Both the position numbers and the translations under genes were made by a program. Positions 22,153-33,570 of a stretch of DNA of 64,000 nt are shown here, one piece after another. Under the pieces are notes generated by a model, which searched no databases, was not told where the DNA came from, and was given only the letters and a program-made list of their open reading frames with translations. The stretch comes from Actinostola sp. cb2023 (taxonomy: Eukaryota; Cnidaria; Anthozoa; Actiniaria; Actinostolidae): assembly GCA_033675265.1 (NCBI GenBank), contig JAUJYZ010000735.1:62001-126000 (forward strand). Direction: 5' to 3'. How positions within the stretch are numbered: position 1 is the stretch's first letter; each line of letters begins with the position of its first letter.

Positions 22153-23382
22153 CTCACAGGTTCTGCAGTCAAACCTACTTAGATTCACCATGGAATTAGC
22201 TGAAAACAACGAGCTACCCTTCCTAGGAATGGTATTAATGAGGACTGGCAACCAACTGTTTACGCGGGTCCACAGGAAACCCACCAACACCAGGCTACTT
22301 TTACATTATCACAGCCACGTGGACAACCGATACAAGAGATCTCTCCTCAATACCATGTGGTTCAATCGTGCATACCATCTATCGTCCACGCGCGAGTTGT
22401 TTCGCGAGGAATGTGACCGCCTCAAACAGATCTTCTTGAAGTTAAAATATCCTGTGAAACTTGTGAACTATACCTTCGATTCTTTTCTCAAGTCTCAGAT
22501 GGCGACATCTGATGAACAACCTTCCACTACTACAGAGGAAGAGAGTATTCTTCGGATCATCCTTCCATTTAAAGACCAAGGGTCAGCTAACGTACTGAAG
22601 AAACAGCTCAACACCCTCAGCAAGAAGATTGGACACACCATCCAGCCTGTCTTCAAAAGTCGCAAGATTAATGACGACCTCCAAGTCCGTGAGCCAAAGC
22701 CAAACCTTGCCAACCAGCAATGCGTAGTGTATAACTTCAAATGTAACCTGTGCGATGCAGGATATGTGATTGAGGAGCACCATTACACCGCTGTTGGCAA
22801 AAATCTTTTGGAGCACATTAATTACCACATGAAAAACATTCATGACAGTTTTCCTGTCCTGAAAAAGTGCCAGGGGAAGTTGGACTGTCCGATTTACGAC
22901 ATGCTATAGACCCTATGCAATACTGGTAGAATCGTAAAATCTGATTTCCTTTGTTATTGGGAAGATATTACAGCAATATCTGACCATCTCTTTGAAGAGA
23001 GGGTTTTCAATAATGAACATACCAAATTTTAGGGCTGTACTATGCAATCTTGAAAAGTTATAGTGATTTGAAATTACATAGATTTGTACCAGAAACCGGA
23101 CTTTGGCCCTAGATGCCTCGTTTCCATGTATTTTGCACCTTTCAAACGCTTATTACTTGATGATGGTTTCATTTTTATTAATGCACTTTTGGGGGTAAAT
23201 ACTAAACTGTCGATGGTCTTTCAATCTATTACTTTACCTTTACTTAACTCGTTATTCTTTCAGTTTTTGCAAATTTATGCAAAGTACAGAAATCGAGTAT
23301 TGCATAGGGTCTATTCATCCGTACAATAAAACCATCCTTGAATACGCAATCAGACTCCGTGCGTGCTAAAGTATTTATTTAG
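22153..23382 (+). pseudogene. Penelope-like element: RT end and GIY-YIG domain
   Basis: A 5'-truncated Penelope-like element (PLE). The frame at 22190-22906 starts in the region after the RT core ('LPFLGMVLMRTGNQLFT', 'RKPTNTRLLLHYHSH'), runs through the linker, and reaches a GIY-YIG endonuclease-like region ('CVVYNFKCNLCDAGYV', 'KCQGKLDCPIYDML'). The part of the GIY-YIG domain between 'CDAGYV' and 'EEH' looks deleted compared with relatives I know, removing the usual Arg motif. A MITE (22907-23313) interrupts the end. Beyond it 'LNTQSDSVRAKVF', the usual PLE C-terminus, runs to TAG at 23380-23382. The 3' UTR continues to about 23510. The RT catalytic motifs are missing, so it is inactive. 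Confidence 0.75.
22907..23313. mobile_element. 407-bp MITE, TA target, 18-bp inverted ends
   Basis: TAGACCCTATGCAATACT at 22907 is exactly inverted at the right end (AGTATTGCATAGGGTCTA, 23296-23313). Removing the element together with one TA joins the two halves of the Penelope-like reading frame, with the frame open through the conserved C-terminal segment. A TA target suggests a Tc1/mariner-type mobilising enzyme. It has no coding capacity. Confidence 0.8.
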
Positions 23383-23458
23383 CATTCCTGACACTTTATT
23401 ACACATTGTTTACTTTACTATTGTTTATATTCATATTATGTTAGTCATAACTCACTTG

Positions 23459-23496
23459 CTTGATAATGTTGTCATGATGACAACGAAACGTCGCAT
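23459..23496 (+). ncRNA. hammerhead-like motif at PLE 3' end
   Basis: TTGATAAT is followed by a perfect 7-bp hairpin (GTTGTCA, loop TGA, TGACAAC) and then GAAACGTCG. This resembles the C-U-G-A-N-G-A / stem II / G-A-A-A core of hammerhead ribozymes, which are known from Penelope-like elements. The core departs from consensus (TTGATAA, plus one extra T before stem II), so activity is doubtful. The minus-strand motif at 50659-50700 has the same layout. Confidence 0.4.
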
Positions 23497-23544
23497 CCTA
23501 TCGCTGGCTTTCTTGATATTTTTTTTTACATTATATTATTAATA

Positions 23545-23913
23545 TTAGAGAAAGCTGGGATTCTGTAATTCCATTAGACATTTCTGCCCAATGGGAGCTA
23601 AAGTTTTGGAAGACCAATTTGAACAGACTCAATGGAGCATCGTTCTGGGCAAATCATGCTATTCCTGTTAAAGTTGTTTATTCTGACGCATCAGACTGAT
23701 TGTGGCGAATACGTTTATTTTGACGATCATATTTTTCAGGCTAACTGGTCGGAATCAGAGTCAAAGAAGTCTTCCACCTGGAGGGAGCTATCCGCTGTTA
23801 CGTTGGCATTGTCTTCTTACATAGACTGTGTGAGGAATATTGCATGGTATTCTGATAAACACAACGTAGTTAGTATTATTGAGTGTGGAAGGTCAGAGAA
23901 TTGCAAGACGTAG
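23545..23913 (+). pseudogene. DIRS-type retrotransposon RNase H fragment
   Basis: The plus-strand reading contains 'SAQWELKFWKTNLNRLNG', then 'KVVYSDASD' (RNase H first Asp motif), 'ANWSESESKKSSTWREL' (with the Glu) and 'WYSDKHNVVSII' (second Asp). This order is that of the RNase H domain of DIRS-like tyrosine-recombinase retroelements. A TGA after 'YSDASD' and the lack of flanking RT and recombinase show it is a relic. It starts directly after the Penelope-like 3' end. Confidence 0.65.
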
Positions 23914-25222
23914 CTTTAGGCATTATTTTCATTTTCCCTTTCTTTGTCCTCTAGATTACGTTTGTATCACAACGTTCCTGGCTGGCGAAAGATTCCTAAT
24001 AAAACAACTTTACGAATGTTATTGTCAGTGCAGTCAGAATATGTAATTTCTGACGGTATAGCGACGGAGGAGCTATATAGTCAGAAATTGATATTCTGCC
24101 GACACGGACCAAAGGGCCTGAGCATGAGCAAGGGCTCATGGGTAATGGGTATATATTAGGGTGTATGGGATAAGAGTATTCACTCTAGGCCAGTCAGGCT
24201 TATCATACGAGCTTGTTTCGTTTTTTTCTTTGTTGTTGCTGTAAGGACATTATTTATTGATTCATGATAATTAGTATTATTGCAATATGCTCTAGGAAGC
24301 TATCTAACCCTCGGAGAGTGTTACTGGCTGCCCTGGAATTGTGTACTAGGTCGAGGTATACACATTTCCGCACTGTCCACGGTTATTTGGCCACAACTCC
24401 AGGGTGGTATTTCCCGTGTATAAGCGTTTTTTTCGTGTCTGGCAGTTTGACATCAACCAGTTCTTAAATGTTAAAATCAGGAGAAGTCAGACGGCAACCC
24501 TAAATTACTGACGTGTTCGCATGTTCATTGATGCATGCTCTTCATCACGCTTGTTAAGTAGACATTTATTATTATTATTTATATCTGTTTAATAAGTTAG
24601 TTTTGGGTTACATGTGGTAACCAAGGAAACGAGTTTGCACATATGAGTGTGCACGCCCTTTGTGGCGTTTTGTATGAGAGATTAGTCAGATTGTAAAAGT
24701 TTGTTCGTTATTTTTCCACTTTATTTATGGATTGTAACGCTTTTGACAAAGCCATCGAAGGAAATAAAGATATCATAAAAACATTTTTTCGACCGCAAAG
24801 GGATCTGTAATCTACATTGAGTAATGTCATCGAGGAAAAGTAATATTGTGTCGATCGAAGTTTGCTACATCGAAGTTTGCAATGAGAATTCTACATCGTG
24901 AATCATCGAAATTACAAGGTTTAATCGTTACTATAGTTTGCAACAAGCTTTATGGTTGTTTGAGTCGAGGATTATCACAATTGCAAGCAAGGTTTATTCG
25001 TCATTATAGTCAAGTTGATTTACATCGTGGTTCACCGAAATTACAGGTTTATTCATCGATCATTATATCAAGAGTACTTATTATATCGTGGGATTCGTGG
25101 TTCATCACAATTTACAGTTTTATTCGTCGATCGTTCTATTATCAAGAGGGGACTTACTTATTGATATTTACATCGTGGTTTATCGAAATTACAAGTTTAT
25201 TCGTGGAATTAATTGGACATTT
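23914..25222 (+). repeat. probable BEL/Pao LTR/leader with degenerate tandem repeats
   Basis: No gene was seen. From about 24845 to 25215 a unit of roughly 45-60 bp containing CATCGTGGTTCATCGAAATT and ACAAGTTTATTCGTCG recurs imperfectly 5-6 times just upstream of the BEL gag start. 24540-24835, with a possible promoter and AATAAA (about 24761), could be the 5' LTR, but the boundaries were not confirmed because no matching 3' LTR was found. Confidence 0.4.
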
Positions 25223-25314
25223 ATGTTTGAATTTCAACGCAGTCATGATGGAGAGCAAGAACCGTCTGATATTATTAACCCAACATCAAAGGATAATGAG
25301 GAGGTTAATGTTAA
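25223..25314 (+). pseudogene. BEL/Pao gag, N-terminal piece cut by LINE
   Basis: A frame from ATG 25223 ('MFEFQRSHDGEQEPSD') runs to the LINE insertion point at 25314, and the same frame resumes at 30790 when the LINE and one 17-bp target copy are skipped. It is the N-terminus of the gag polyprotein whose DUF1759-type part lies at 31280-31508. The start is inferred from the first ATG of the uninterrupted frame. Confidence 0.55.
25298..25314. repeat. LINE target-site duplication, left copy
   Basis: GAGGAGGTTAATGTTAA, exactly repeated at 30773-30789 after the A-rich tail of the LINE. A long duplication of this kind is the signature of target-primed reverse transcription. Confidence 0.9.
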
Positions 25315-25454
25315 TGTTAATGAAAAAGCGAGGAGCATGGCGGACGTGCATTAACTCTCTCCGCGCCTTACTCTATGGTTTTACCCCCAAAATATCAATG
25401 AGCAGCTCCTTAAAGTTATACTCAGATAATAATTAATGTTCAAAGAATACTTAA

Positions 25455-26324
25455 ATGAGTAAAAGGAGGCAAAGGGAGATCCTTTCATCAAGTTCAAGCC
25501 AGGAATCGTCACCCAATACGAAGTGCATCAAGATGGCCGACGAAGAATTTGAACAAGAACTGGATAGAGCAACAGCTAACGAGAACGAAATGCCTACTTT
25601 AGAGATGATTTTCAAAATTTTAATGAATGTCCAAGAGAATACTAAAGAAATTATGGAAGATAACAAGAATATCAAGAAAGAATTTGAAGAAGTGAAGAAA
25701 GCCTTAGACCATCAATCAAGCACTATCGACGAGCTTACTCAAGAGAATATTAAATTGAAAGCGATAGCCACTGAGCAAGAAAGGAAATTAAAGTTACATA
25801 AAGAAGAAGTTCAAGAGTTTAAGAACAAGCTAGAAGAGTTAGAGGTTTTTCAAGATGAAATGAACCAGTACCAACGAAAACATAATCTCGAGATTCACGG
25901 AATTCCGGAGAAAGAAGATGAAGATTTAGAAGTGACCATTAAAGATCTTGGTGAAGTATTGGATGTTGAAATTGAGTATAGCGACATCGATATTGTTCAC
26001 AGATTACCGTCGAGGCAAAGTATACGTCCCATAATCGTAAAATTTCTATCATACTCTGATAAGAAGGAGCTGTATGAAGCCAGAAGAAAGCTGAAGACAT
26101 TTAAAAACACCGATGGCGGCAAATTAAATGGAGCGACGAAAATCTATATAAACGAAAATCTAACATCGTCAAGGAAAAGACTGTATGCAGAAGTTAGGAA
26201 AAGGGTGAAACAAAATGGTTGGTTTACAGCGTGGACCAAGGATGGAAAAATATTCGTAAAGAAGGAAAGGGGTGGACCGACGCATAAGATAACCAAGCAA
26301 GTGGATCTGGAGGACCTTTATTGA
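25455..26324 (+). CDS. LINE ORF1 protein (coiled coil plus RRM-like domain)
   Basis: An intact 289-codon ORF. Residues about 30-140 are strongly heptad-like (coiled coil, probably for trimerisation), ending near 'KHNLEIHGIPEKEDEDLE', which starts the RRM-like nucleic-acid-binding domain common to L1-type ORF1 proteins ('DIDIVHRLPSRQ', 'PIIVKFLSYSDKKELYEARR'). The basic C-terminus ('ENLTSSRKRLYAEVRKR') matches the C-terminal domain of the family. It is expected to bind the element RNA and chaperone integration. Promoter information for the spacer was not identified. This is the only full-length intact protein of the LINE. Confidence 0.85.
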   Translation: MSKRRQREILSSSSSQESSPNTKCIKMADEEFEQELDRATANENEMPTLEMIFKILMNVQENTKEIMEDNKNIKKEFEEVKKALDHQSSTIDELTQENIKLKAIATEQERKLKLHKEEVQEFKNKLEELEVFQDEMNQYQRKHNLEIHGIPEKEDEDLEVTIKDLGEVLDVEIEYSDIDIVHRLPSRQSIRPIIVKFLSYSDKKELYEARRKLKTFKNTDGGKLNGATKIYINENLTSSRKRLYAEVRKRVKQNGWFTAWTKDGKIFVKKERGGPTHKITKQVDLEDLY

Positions 26325-26726
26325 TAAAATAAGACTCAGAGTCTAAGCTAAGTACATTTATATATCTGTTCCTTCTCTTGATATAATTGCCATAAAAGTG
26401 TATAATTTTCTCTTAACATCAATTTAATTTTTACCAGTCCTTCAATACTCGAACTTTAAGTGACTTTTACCAAAAAAAAAATGGTTACTATTTTTTCCTC
26501 CCAAATGACCTAGATATTATAATTTTCGTGGGGGGAACCTGGAGTAAACTCAGATTTTTTACTGTATTTGCATCATAATGAATGTTTTGCATTGTATTGT
26601 TCCTTTTTGTATTGTGTATAACAGTTTTAGTCCATTACTTGTTTCCGTGCATGTGCAAATTCCACTTTTGTTCTGTTTTTGTTTCGTGTGGTCTCAAAGG
26701 ACAAAACAATTGTTTTTTAAACACAA
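26325..26726 (+). other. LINE inter-ORF spacer
   Basis: AT-rich non-coding sequence between ORF1 and ORF2, with several in-frame stops. No motif deciding ORF2 translation was recognised. Confidence 0.6.
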
Positions 26727-29700
26727 ATGGAATTCAATTATAACATGATATCACTCAATGTCCGTGGCATTCGGAATTACAAGAAATGTAAAAAAATATT
26801 TAATTGGCTTAGTGAACATGGAGGTGATTCAGGGATATCATTGTTACAGGAAACACATAGTACGCCTGACTTTGAAAATCATTGGAAACAGAGGTTTAAA
26901 GGTGACATAGTTTGTTCTCATGGCTCTTCAATGAGTAGAGGAGTGGCCGTCCTTTTTGGAAAGAAACTAGAGTATAAAATAACCGAAAAGCTTATAGACA
27001 ACGATGGAAGACTTATTATTTTGAAATGTGTAATACAAGGTAACGAGTGCCTTTTGATAAATTCCTACTTTCCGAATATAGAAAAAGATCAAATAACTTT
27101 TCTAAAGAGTATTCTCGAAAAAGTGAATAATATGGAATTACCCATAAACACGTCAATAATATGGGGAGGCGACTTCAATTTTGTTTCAGATTTAACTCTC
27201 GAGACGGCAGGAGGGAATCCTAAATTAAAAGTGGGTGCAGTAGAGCAGTTATATTCCATTTTGCAAGAATTTGATTTAGTCGACATATGGAGAATCCGAA
27301 ACCCTCAAACAAAACGTTACACCTGGGGTGGTTATGCCCAAGGTTCCGCTTCCAGTAGCGATCATATGTTACACCGTCGTTTAGACTTTTTCTTTATCTC
27401 TGACCATTTACAGACTTCAGTTCAGGCTGCTGATATAGTCCCAGCTCCAGCAACAGACCATTCAGCGTTAACATTGAATTTTAAAACCCTACTACGATAT
27501 AATCATGGGCCTTCGTTTTGGAAATTAAATAATACGCTTCTTAACGATAAAATCTATGTTCGTATGATCCAAGAAGTTTTGACTAAAACTAAAGAAGATT
27601 TTATTTCGAATCATATTGATAATCCACATCTCCGCTGGGAACTCATTAAATATGAAGTCAGAAAGGCTTCTATTTCCTTTGCTAAAACAAAGGCAAAACA
27701 TTCTCGCAAGAATTATAAGGACTTGGAAGTGAAATTGATTAAAATCGAACAAACCGAAAATTGGCATTCAGACCAAACCTTATTAAAGGAATATGAGGAT
27801 CTTTAAAAAAACAAACTAAACGAACGTAGTGATTACATTACGGAGGGTATAATCCTTAGAGCTAAGGAACTTGGATAGAACAAGGCGAAAAAAGCAATAA
27901 GTATTTTTTGAATTTAGAAAAGCAAAGAAAATCTAAAACCCAAGTGCGCAAAATTTTAGAACCAGATGGAAACGAAATTACTGATCCAATTGAGATTCTT
28001 AATCGATTAAACAACTTTTATGGTAACATTTATTCTCGGAAAAATTATCTCTCAGAAGAACAATGTTTAGAATTTATAAGTCAATTAGATACTCCTAGTT
28101 TAAATGAACATGAAAAAGAAAAATGCGAGGGTCCATTAACAATTACGGAATGTTACGGAAGCTTGAAGAAAATGGGGAATAACAAAACACCAGGTAACGA
28201 TGGTCTCAGTAAAGAATTCTACTTAACCTTCTGGAATGAATTAGGACAAGAAATGGTTAATTGTTTCAAGCATAGCTTTGAAAAGGGTTTCATGGCAACA
28301 TCTCAGCGACAAGTGACGGTGACTTTGTTAGAGAAACCAGATAAAGATGTAAGGTTATTGGAAAACTGGCGTCCAATTAGTCTCATTAATGTAGACGTCA
28401 AGGTCTGCAGTAAGGCCTTGTGCGATAGGATTATGAACTTCTTACCAAAACTAATACACCTGAATCAAGCAGCTTTTGTTAAAGGTAGAAAAATTGACGA
28501 GCCCTTGCGTTTCCTTTCAGATCTTCTGGAACATGCAGAAAACAACGCAGAGTCTTATATCTTATTTGCAGCTGATTTTCAAAAAGCTTTTGACTCGGTG
28601 GAACACAATTTTATATTTGCAGTTTTGCGTAAATTTGGTTTTGGTGACGACTTTGTACGCTGGATTAGGATTATGCTAACAGAAATCAAAAGTTGCGTTC
28701 AAAACAACGGGTATGTTTCAGATTTTTTTGAATTAAAACGCGGGACTAAACAAGGGGATCCGATATCGCCTTATTTGTTTATTTTAGTAATTGAAATAAT
28801 GGCAGAGTTTATTCGACGCAATACGGATATTCACGGAATAAGTTTTCATAAAACGTCAGAGGAAATAAAACTAGTACTTTTTGCGGATGACGCGACCTTT
28901 TGTCTTAAGGATGTACAATCATTGGTTAAGAGTTTAGAGATTCTAGAACAATTCAAAAAATATTCGTCTCTAAAGCTGAATTTGGAAAAGTCAGAGGTGG
29001 GATGGATAGGCCCCCCAAGGAACGAAACCCTGTTGCCGGCAGATATTAAAAAGAAGATTGACCTTCACTGTGAGGGTATAAAAATACTTGGCATTTATTT
29101 TTCCCATAATAAAGAATTTCTGCGAAATAACAATTTTGATCGTGTTTTCGAGAAGTTTAAATCAACTCTTAATATTTGGCGGATGAGAAATTTGACTTTG
29201 TTTGGGAAAGCAGTTGTAGTACGCTCATTGGCTATTTCACAATTACTTTATGTGTTTTCTAAAACAAGTTTCCCTCACTCTTACGTTAAAAAGGTCAAAG
29301 ATGAAATTTTAAAGTTTTTTATGGAATGGTAAGAAATCCAAAGTTAAATATACAACGCTAATTGGAGAATTCAACCAAGGTGGAATTCGACTTCCTGATT
29401 TTGAATCCATAATTAAAGCAAATCGCGCTTCTTGGGCCATTAAATTAATGAACACGATGGATGGGTACTGGAAATCTTTTGCTAAAATGCACTTTCATTC
29501 GATAGGTGGAATAAATATTTTAGGAGAAAATTTTGACTCTTCTATCTTGACTACATTACATAATTTTCCAAAATTTTATACGGAAATACTAGAAGGCTGG
29601 ACTGAGGTTAGTAGTACTATAGTACTAAGTGTCGATGATATTTTAAGACAACCGATATGGTTTAATAAATATATAAAGTTAAATACAGACGTTGCCATGA

Positions 29701-30569
29701 TCAGGAAACTTATTGAAAAGGGAATCAAACTTATCCACCATGTGTGGGAACAAGGAAATCTGCCAAATTGGAACTCTATAAAGATAAAGGGGTGGATGGA
29801 CAGTGAGTATTTAATATGGAGGAGCATCATCGACGCGATTCCGGCGGAATGGAGGGTACAATTAAAACTGGGAATTGATCAAAGTTCAAACCTAGATATC
29901 AGCGTTAAATATATGGAAATATCAAACAAGCTTACTCCGATTAATAAAGTAAACGCTAAGATGATATATTGGAAATTAACTAAAAGAAAATTCAAAAAAG
30001 CCACTTCCCAAAGATCTATAGCAGAGAAATTAGGTGAAACGGACATTGAGTGGTCATCAGTGTATTCAAGAATTTATCAAAGTACAATAGATACGAAACT
30101 ACGTGCCTTCCAGTACAAAATCTTAAACAACTGTCTTCATTTAAATCAGAAACTTTTTTTGTTTAAGTTAGTTGAATCGCCAAATTGTACATTTTGTTTT
30201 CATCACATTGAATCAATTGAACATTTTTTTCTTGAGTGTCTTGAAACGAGAAACTTTTATATAAAATGTAGAATTTGGTTAAAATCGCTTCACGTTAACC
30301 TGCCAGATTTAAACTTTAAAAATGTATTATTAGGATACGATGGCAACAACTTTGAAAATTTTTTGTTTTTGTTGTTTAAGTTTAATCTGTATAATTCAAG
30401 AATTAAAGGTAAATGCCCTATTCTAAGTGATTTTCAGTCAACTGTTAAAAACTATGAAAAACTTGAGTATGTTATTGCTGTTAAGAAATCCAGGTTGACC
30501 TCACATTTAAAGAAGTATGAAAAAATAAGAACAATATTAGAGACCACGGACTTGAGCCCAAATAAATAA
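26727..30569 (+). pseudogene. LINE ORF2: AP endonuclease and reverse transcriptase, broken
   Basis: About 1,280 codons. The N-terminal APE-type endonuclease has 'ISLNVRGI', 'LLQETH', 'GGDFNFV', 'RRLDFFFISDH' and 'ATDHSAL'. The RT shows 'NKTPGNDGLSKEFY', 'ENWRPISLINVDVK', 'AADFQKAFDSVEH', 'GTKQGDPISPYLF' and the active site 'LVLFADDATF'. A C-terminal zinc knuckle C-x2-C-x8-H-x4-C ('CTFCFHHIESIEHFFLEC') is typical of L1/Tx1. Three lesions break it: a TAA at 27804-27806, a one-base loss near 27870, and an extra T in the run at 29315-29320. All catalytic motifs are otherwise preserved, so the breaks are recent. Confidence 0.9.
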
Positions 30570-30772
30570 TTATATTATTTTAAATGAAAAATTAACTGTA
30601 ATATCAGAAGATATATTTGTTTCTTTGTGACCCTATGTGAGTTCTATGTCAATGTTTAATGTTTATGTCAATTAATGATCTTTTGTTTGTTTATTGGAAA
30701 ATGTAATTAATTGTTAAAATTAGTTTGAATAAAAAAAATAAAAAAATAAAAATAAATAATTAAAAAAAAAAA

Positions 30773-30789
30773 GAGGAGGTTAATGTTAA
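30773..30789. repeat. LINE target-site duplication, right copy
   Basis: Exact copy of the 17 bp at 25298-25314, placed directly after the A-rich tail. Confidence 0.9.
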
Positions 30790-31508
30790 GCAACAGGCGC
30801 TCGAGTCGAATCGTCGCAAATGCTCTTGCAAACGAAATGCTACAAAAATCAGCCACCAACTGGAGAAGCTGATATGTGACATGGTGAAAACCGAAATAGA
30901 AATACAACAAATAAAGCACCATCTGGGACATCTGTGGACAGCGCTGGAAGAGGCACAGACTCTGGATGGCCTATCGGGATTATATTTAAGTCAACAAGAG
31001 TATGAAAGTCAAAAGATGGTCATGAAAGAGTCAGAGGAGTTCGAAGTGAAGTGTACCCAAGCAACAGAGAAGGATCAAGTTGCCATCACATCGCCTGGTC
31101 AAAAGACAAAACTCGTCCCCACACCACCAGTCGCTGAGGTTTCCACACCACCAGTTGCAGAGGTCCCCACACCACTAGTCGCAGAGGTCCCTACACCGCC
31201 AGTCGCCGAGCTCACCAATTACAACCGGAAATGATGTGAAGACAATTTCAGCAAGTAAGCAGATTCAAAGCCTCTAAAAGTGCCCAAATTCGATGGGAAC
31301 AAAACCAAGTTTGAAGAGTACTGGGCTCTCTTCCAGAGCCTAGTTGATCAGTCTGCTGAGCCTGTTAATTTAAAGATGGCCAGACTCCGTCAATGTCTCA
31401 CCGGAGTAGCTTTGGAAACAATTCGGGGGTTGGGAGTGTCAGCTCCAGAATATGCAGAGGCAAAAGAGATATTAGAGTCAAAGTTTGATGGACAAAGGCG
31501 TCAGTTAA
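30790..31508 (+). pseudogene. BEL/Pao gag continuation with DUF1759-like domain
   Basis: The gag frame resumes after the LINE and runs to a TGA at 31232-31234; a TAA follows near 31253. A proline-rich direct repeat ('TPPVAEV', four units, about 31120-31215) precedes it. In the same frame 31280-31508 has 'LKVPKFDGNKTKFEEYWALF' and 'RQCLTGVALETIRGL', typical of the DUF1759 gag region. The frame ends in the TTAA element at 31509. The first half is coiled-coil-like. Confidence 0.7.
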
Positions 31509-32248
31509 GGTAATGCGATCGTGCAATTTTTTGTCGAACATTTTTTTTAAACTTGGCACAAATATTGATTTTGATTGCTAGAGTAGAAAATTGAAATCAA
31601 AAATGGGGGTCACCGAATCCATTGAGAAGATATAATTCGGGGCTTGCGGCCATCTTTTCTGGCAGAGACGTATAATGGAATTACAAGCTCTTGCTGTCCT
31701 TATAGGTCGGTAATAATAAAAGCAATACTTTCAAATGATACATATGTTAACATAACAAAATGAAAAAAACCAAATATGTCATTTTATTGAGTTGAATAAT
31801 AAGTTTTCAAAAACAATACATTTTGACCGTCCTATACGATTCTATTTTTGGACATTTTGGCGATTTCCTTAAAATTTAGCTTGAAGACTTACCTTCATTG
31901 TTTGATGTTTTAGCTTTCGTAAATACTCAGGCAAAAATATCAGGGTAGGTCGTCGTGTTAGATTTTCAGATATTCGCCGTTGAATATTAAAATGCATGAC
32001 CCTCCATATTGAAAGAGCTCTACCACAGGTAGCCCAACCACTGAAAAGTAGTTCGAAAATGAACACTTCGCAGATTTACTAAAAAAAATAGCTCGAAGAC
32101 CTGTCTTCATTTTTTGATATTTTCTAGCTTTAGTTGACCTAGACTTACAGTGGAAAAATCAGGATAGGTCAACGACTTAGATTTTTAGATAATCGCCGTT
32201 GAATATCAGGAGCAGGAAAGATGCGCACGAATGCACGATCGCATTACC
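31509..32248. mobile_element. TTAA-flanked MITE (GGTAATGCGATCGTGCA ends)
   Basis: TTAA at 31505-31508 and 32249-32252 flanks perfect 17-bp inverted ends GGTAATGCGATCGTGCA. The 740-bp interior has internal repeats: a CAGGATAGGTC / AGATTTTCAGATATTCGCCGTTGAATATTA-like block occurs twice (about 31940-32000 and 32150-32205). There is no coding capacity. It interrupts the BEL gag. Confidence 0.8.
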
Positions 32249-32252
32249 TTAA

Positions 32253-32546
32253 CTATTTTTCGACTTTATTGCAAAGCCACCATCAGGATAGAGTAACTAC
32301 CAACAAGAACATATACTTATAGCTACTGACTAGTCAATTAATGCAAAAAGTTAGAGTAACTGTAATTCCCTTGAGGCTCTAAGTCCCGTGTTTAAAGCAG
32401 GCGTCAAGTTCTTTATGGCCAACGCTTCCAGAAATAACAGAACATTGCAGTTGTTGGATTTGGATATGATGGAAGTGTTTTGTTGAACCATGAATTGGCG
32501 AACCATTCAGCTGGTACCAACTTCATATTATCTCAAGTACCACAGA
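32253..32546 (+). other. degenerate BEL pol remnant
   Basis: No clear protein match beyond scattered stops. The protease, RT and RNase H expected between gag and integrase are missing, so an internal deletion joined gag to the end of pol before or after the TTAA element inserted. Confidence 0.4.
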
Positions 32547-33570
32547 GGTTCTGGATAATAGCTGCCCCCGAAAGAAATCTGAAGCTGGGAGAACGAGTGC
32601 AATGAATGCAAGAAAAGAAAATCAAAGCTTGCCAGACAGGTATTGGCACCACTTCCGCCAATCAGACTCAGATTTACCTTTCGCCCCTTTGATCAAAGTG
32701 CAGTGGACTACGCTGGACCGTTCACCACCATTCAAGGAAGAGGAGGAATCAAGCGACAGAAAAGATGGCTCTGTTTATGTGTTGCAACAAGAGCGATCCA
32801 CTTAGAAATGGCATGGGGACTCGATACCGATAGTTTCCTCAATGCCTTTTCACGCTTCACAAGTCAACAAGGAGTACCTACAGAAGTTATTAGCAAAAAC
32901 GGCGCCAATTTTGTGGATGCCATGAACGAGCTGCGAGAGTTAGTCAGTAAGCTCGATCAAGATTGAATCCAAGAAAAACTGCCAACATGTTTAACAAAGT
33001 AAGATGGCACTTCAACCCTCCAGCAGCGCCGCACTTTGGCGGAGTCCACAAGGCAATGATAAAATCGCCAAACACGCTATATATGCAGTAGTAGGAAATT
33101 GTGACATCAAAGATGAATAATTAATCACCACCTTTACCGGAGTAGAGAGCCTACTTAATTCACGTCCATGAACCTACCAATCGTCGGACCGAAGAGATGA
33201 AATGCCATTGACGCCTAACCATTTTATACATGGACAGTTGGGGGGTCAAATACCACCTGTAACTGTTGATACTACAGGCGTCCACTTACAAAAGCGATGG
33301 AGGCAAGTCCAGCAGTTGATCACACGAGTTTGGACAAGGTGGTTGGAGGAATATCTCCCTACGCCTAAACAAAAGACCGAAATGAACAGATATTGTCAAA
33401 GACTTCAAAGAAGGTGACATTGTCCTCGCATTGGAGCACAATCTTCCAAGAGGTCATTGGCCTTTAGGCCGAATCATCGAGACATATCCTGGCAAGGATG
33501 GTTTCACTCGGGTTGCCAAAGTTCAGTGTGGCACCAAAAAACTGTTGTTCGACCTATTCACAAGATAATG
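32547..33570 (+). pseudogene. BEL/Pao integrase and C-terminal region
   Basis: From 32547 ('RFWIIAA') through the zinc-binding region and core: 'SAVDYAGPFTTIQGRGG' carries the first Asp, followed by 'THLEM'-type positions ('AIHLEMAWGLDTDSFLNAF'). The second Asp is replaced: the family SDNG motif reads 'SKNGANF' here, so the core would be catalytically dead. Frameshifts follow. 'PPAAPHFGGVHKAM' and 'MPLTPNHFIHGQLGG' are seen, and finally the DUF5641-like end ('GDIVLALEHNLPRGHWPLGR', 'RPIHK'). No 3' LTR was recognised downstream. Confidence 0.75.

Larger units (their letters stand above)
25315..30772 (+). mobile_element. near full-length L1/Tx1-type LINE
   Basis: A 5.46-kb non-LTR retrotransposon bounded by 17-bp target duplications. 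It has a short 5' UTR (about 140 bp), ORF1 (25455-26324), an inter-ORF spacer of about 400 bp, ORF2 (26727-30569), a 3' UTR and an A-rich tail (about 30730-30772). It inserted into the gag of a BEL/Pao element. ORF1 is intact and ORF2 has three lesions, so the copy is recent but inactive by itself. Class L1/Tx1 is inferred from the ORF layout, the apurinic-type endonuclease and the C-terminal CCHC finger. Confidence 0.9.

Noticed and set aside
24846..25436. 196-codon ORF
   Set aside because: It runs through degenerate tandem repeats and the LINE boundary; no protein motif.
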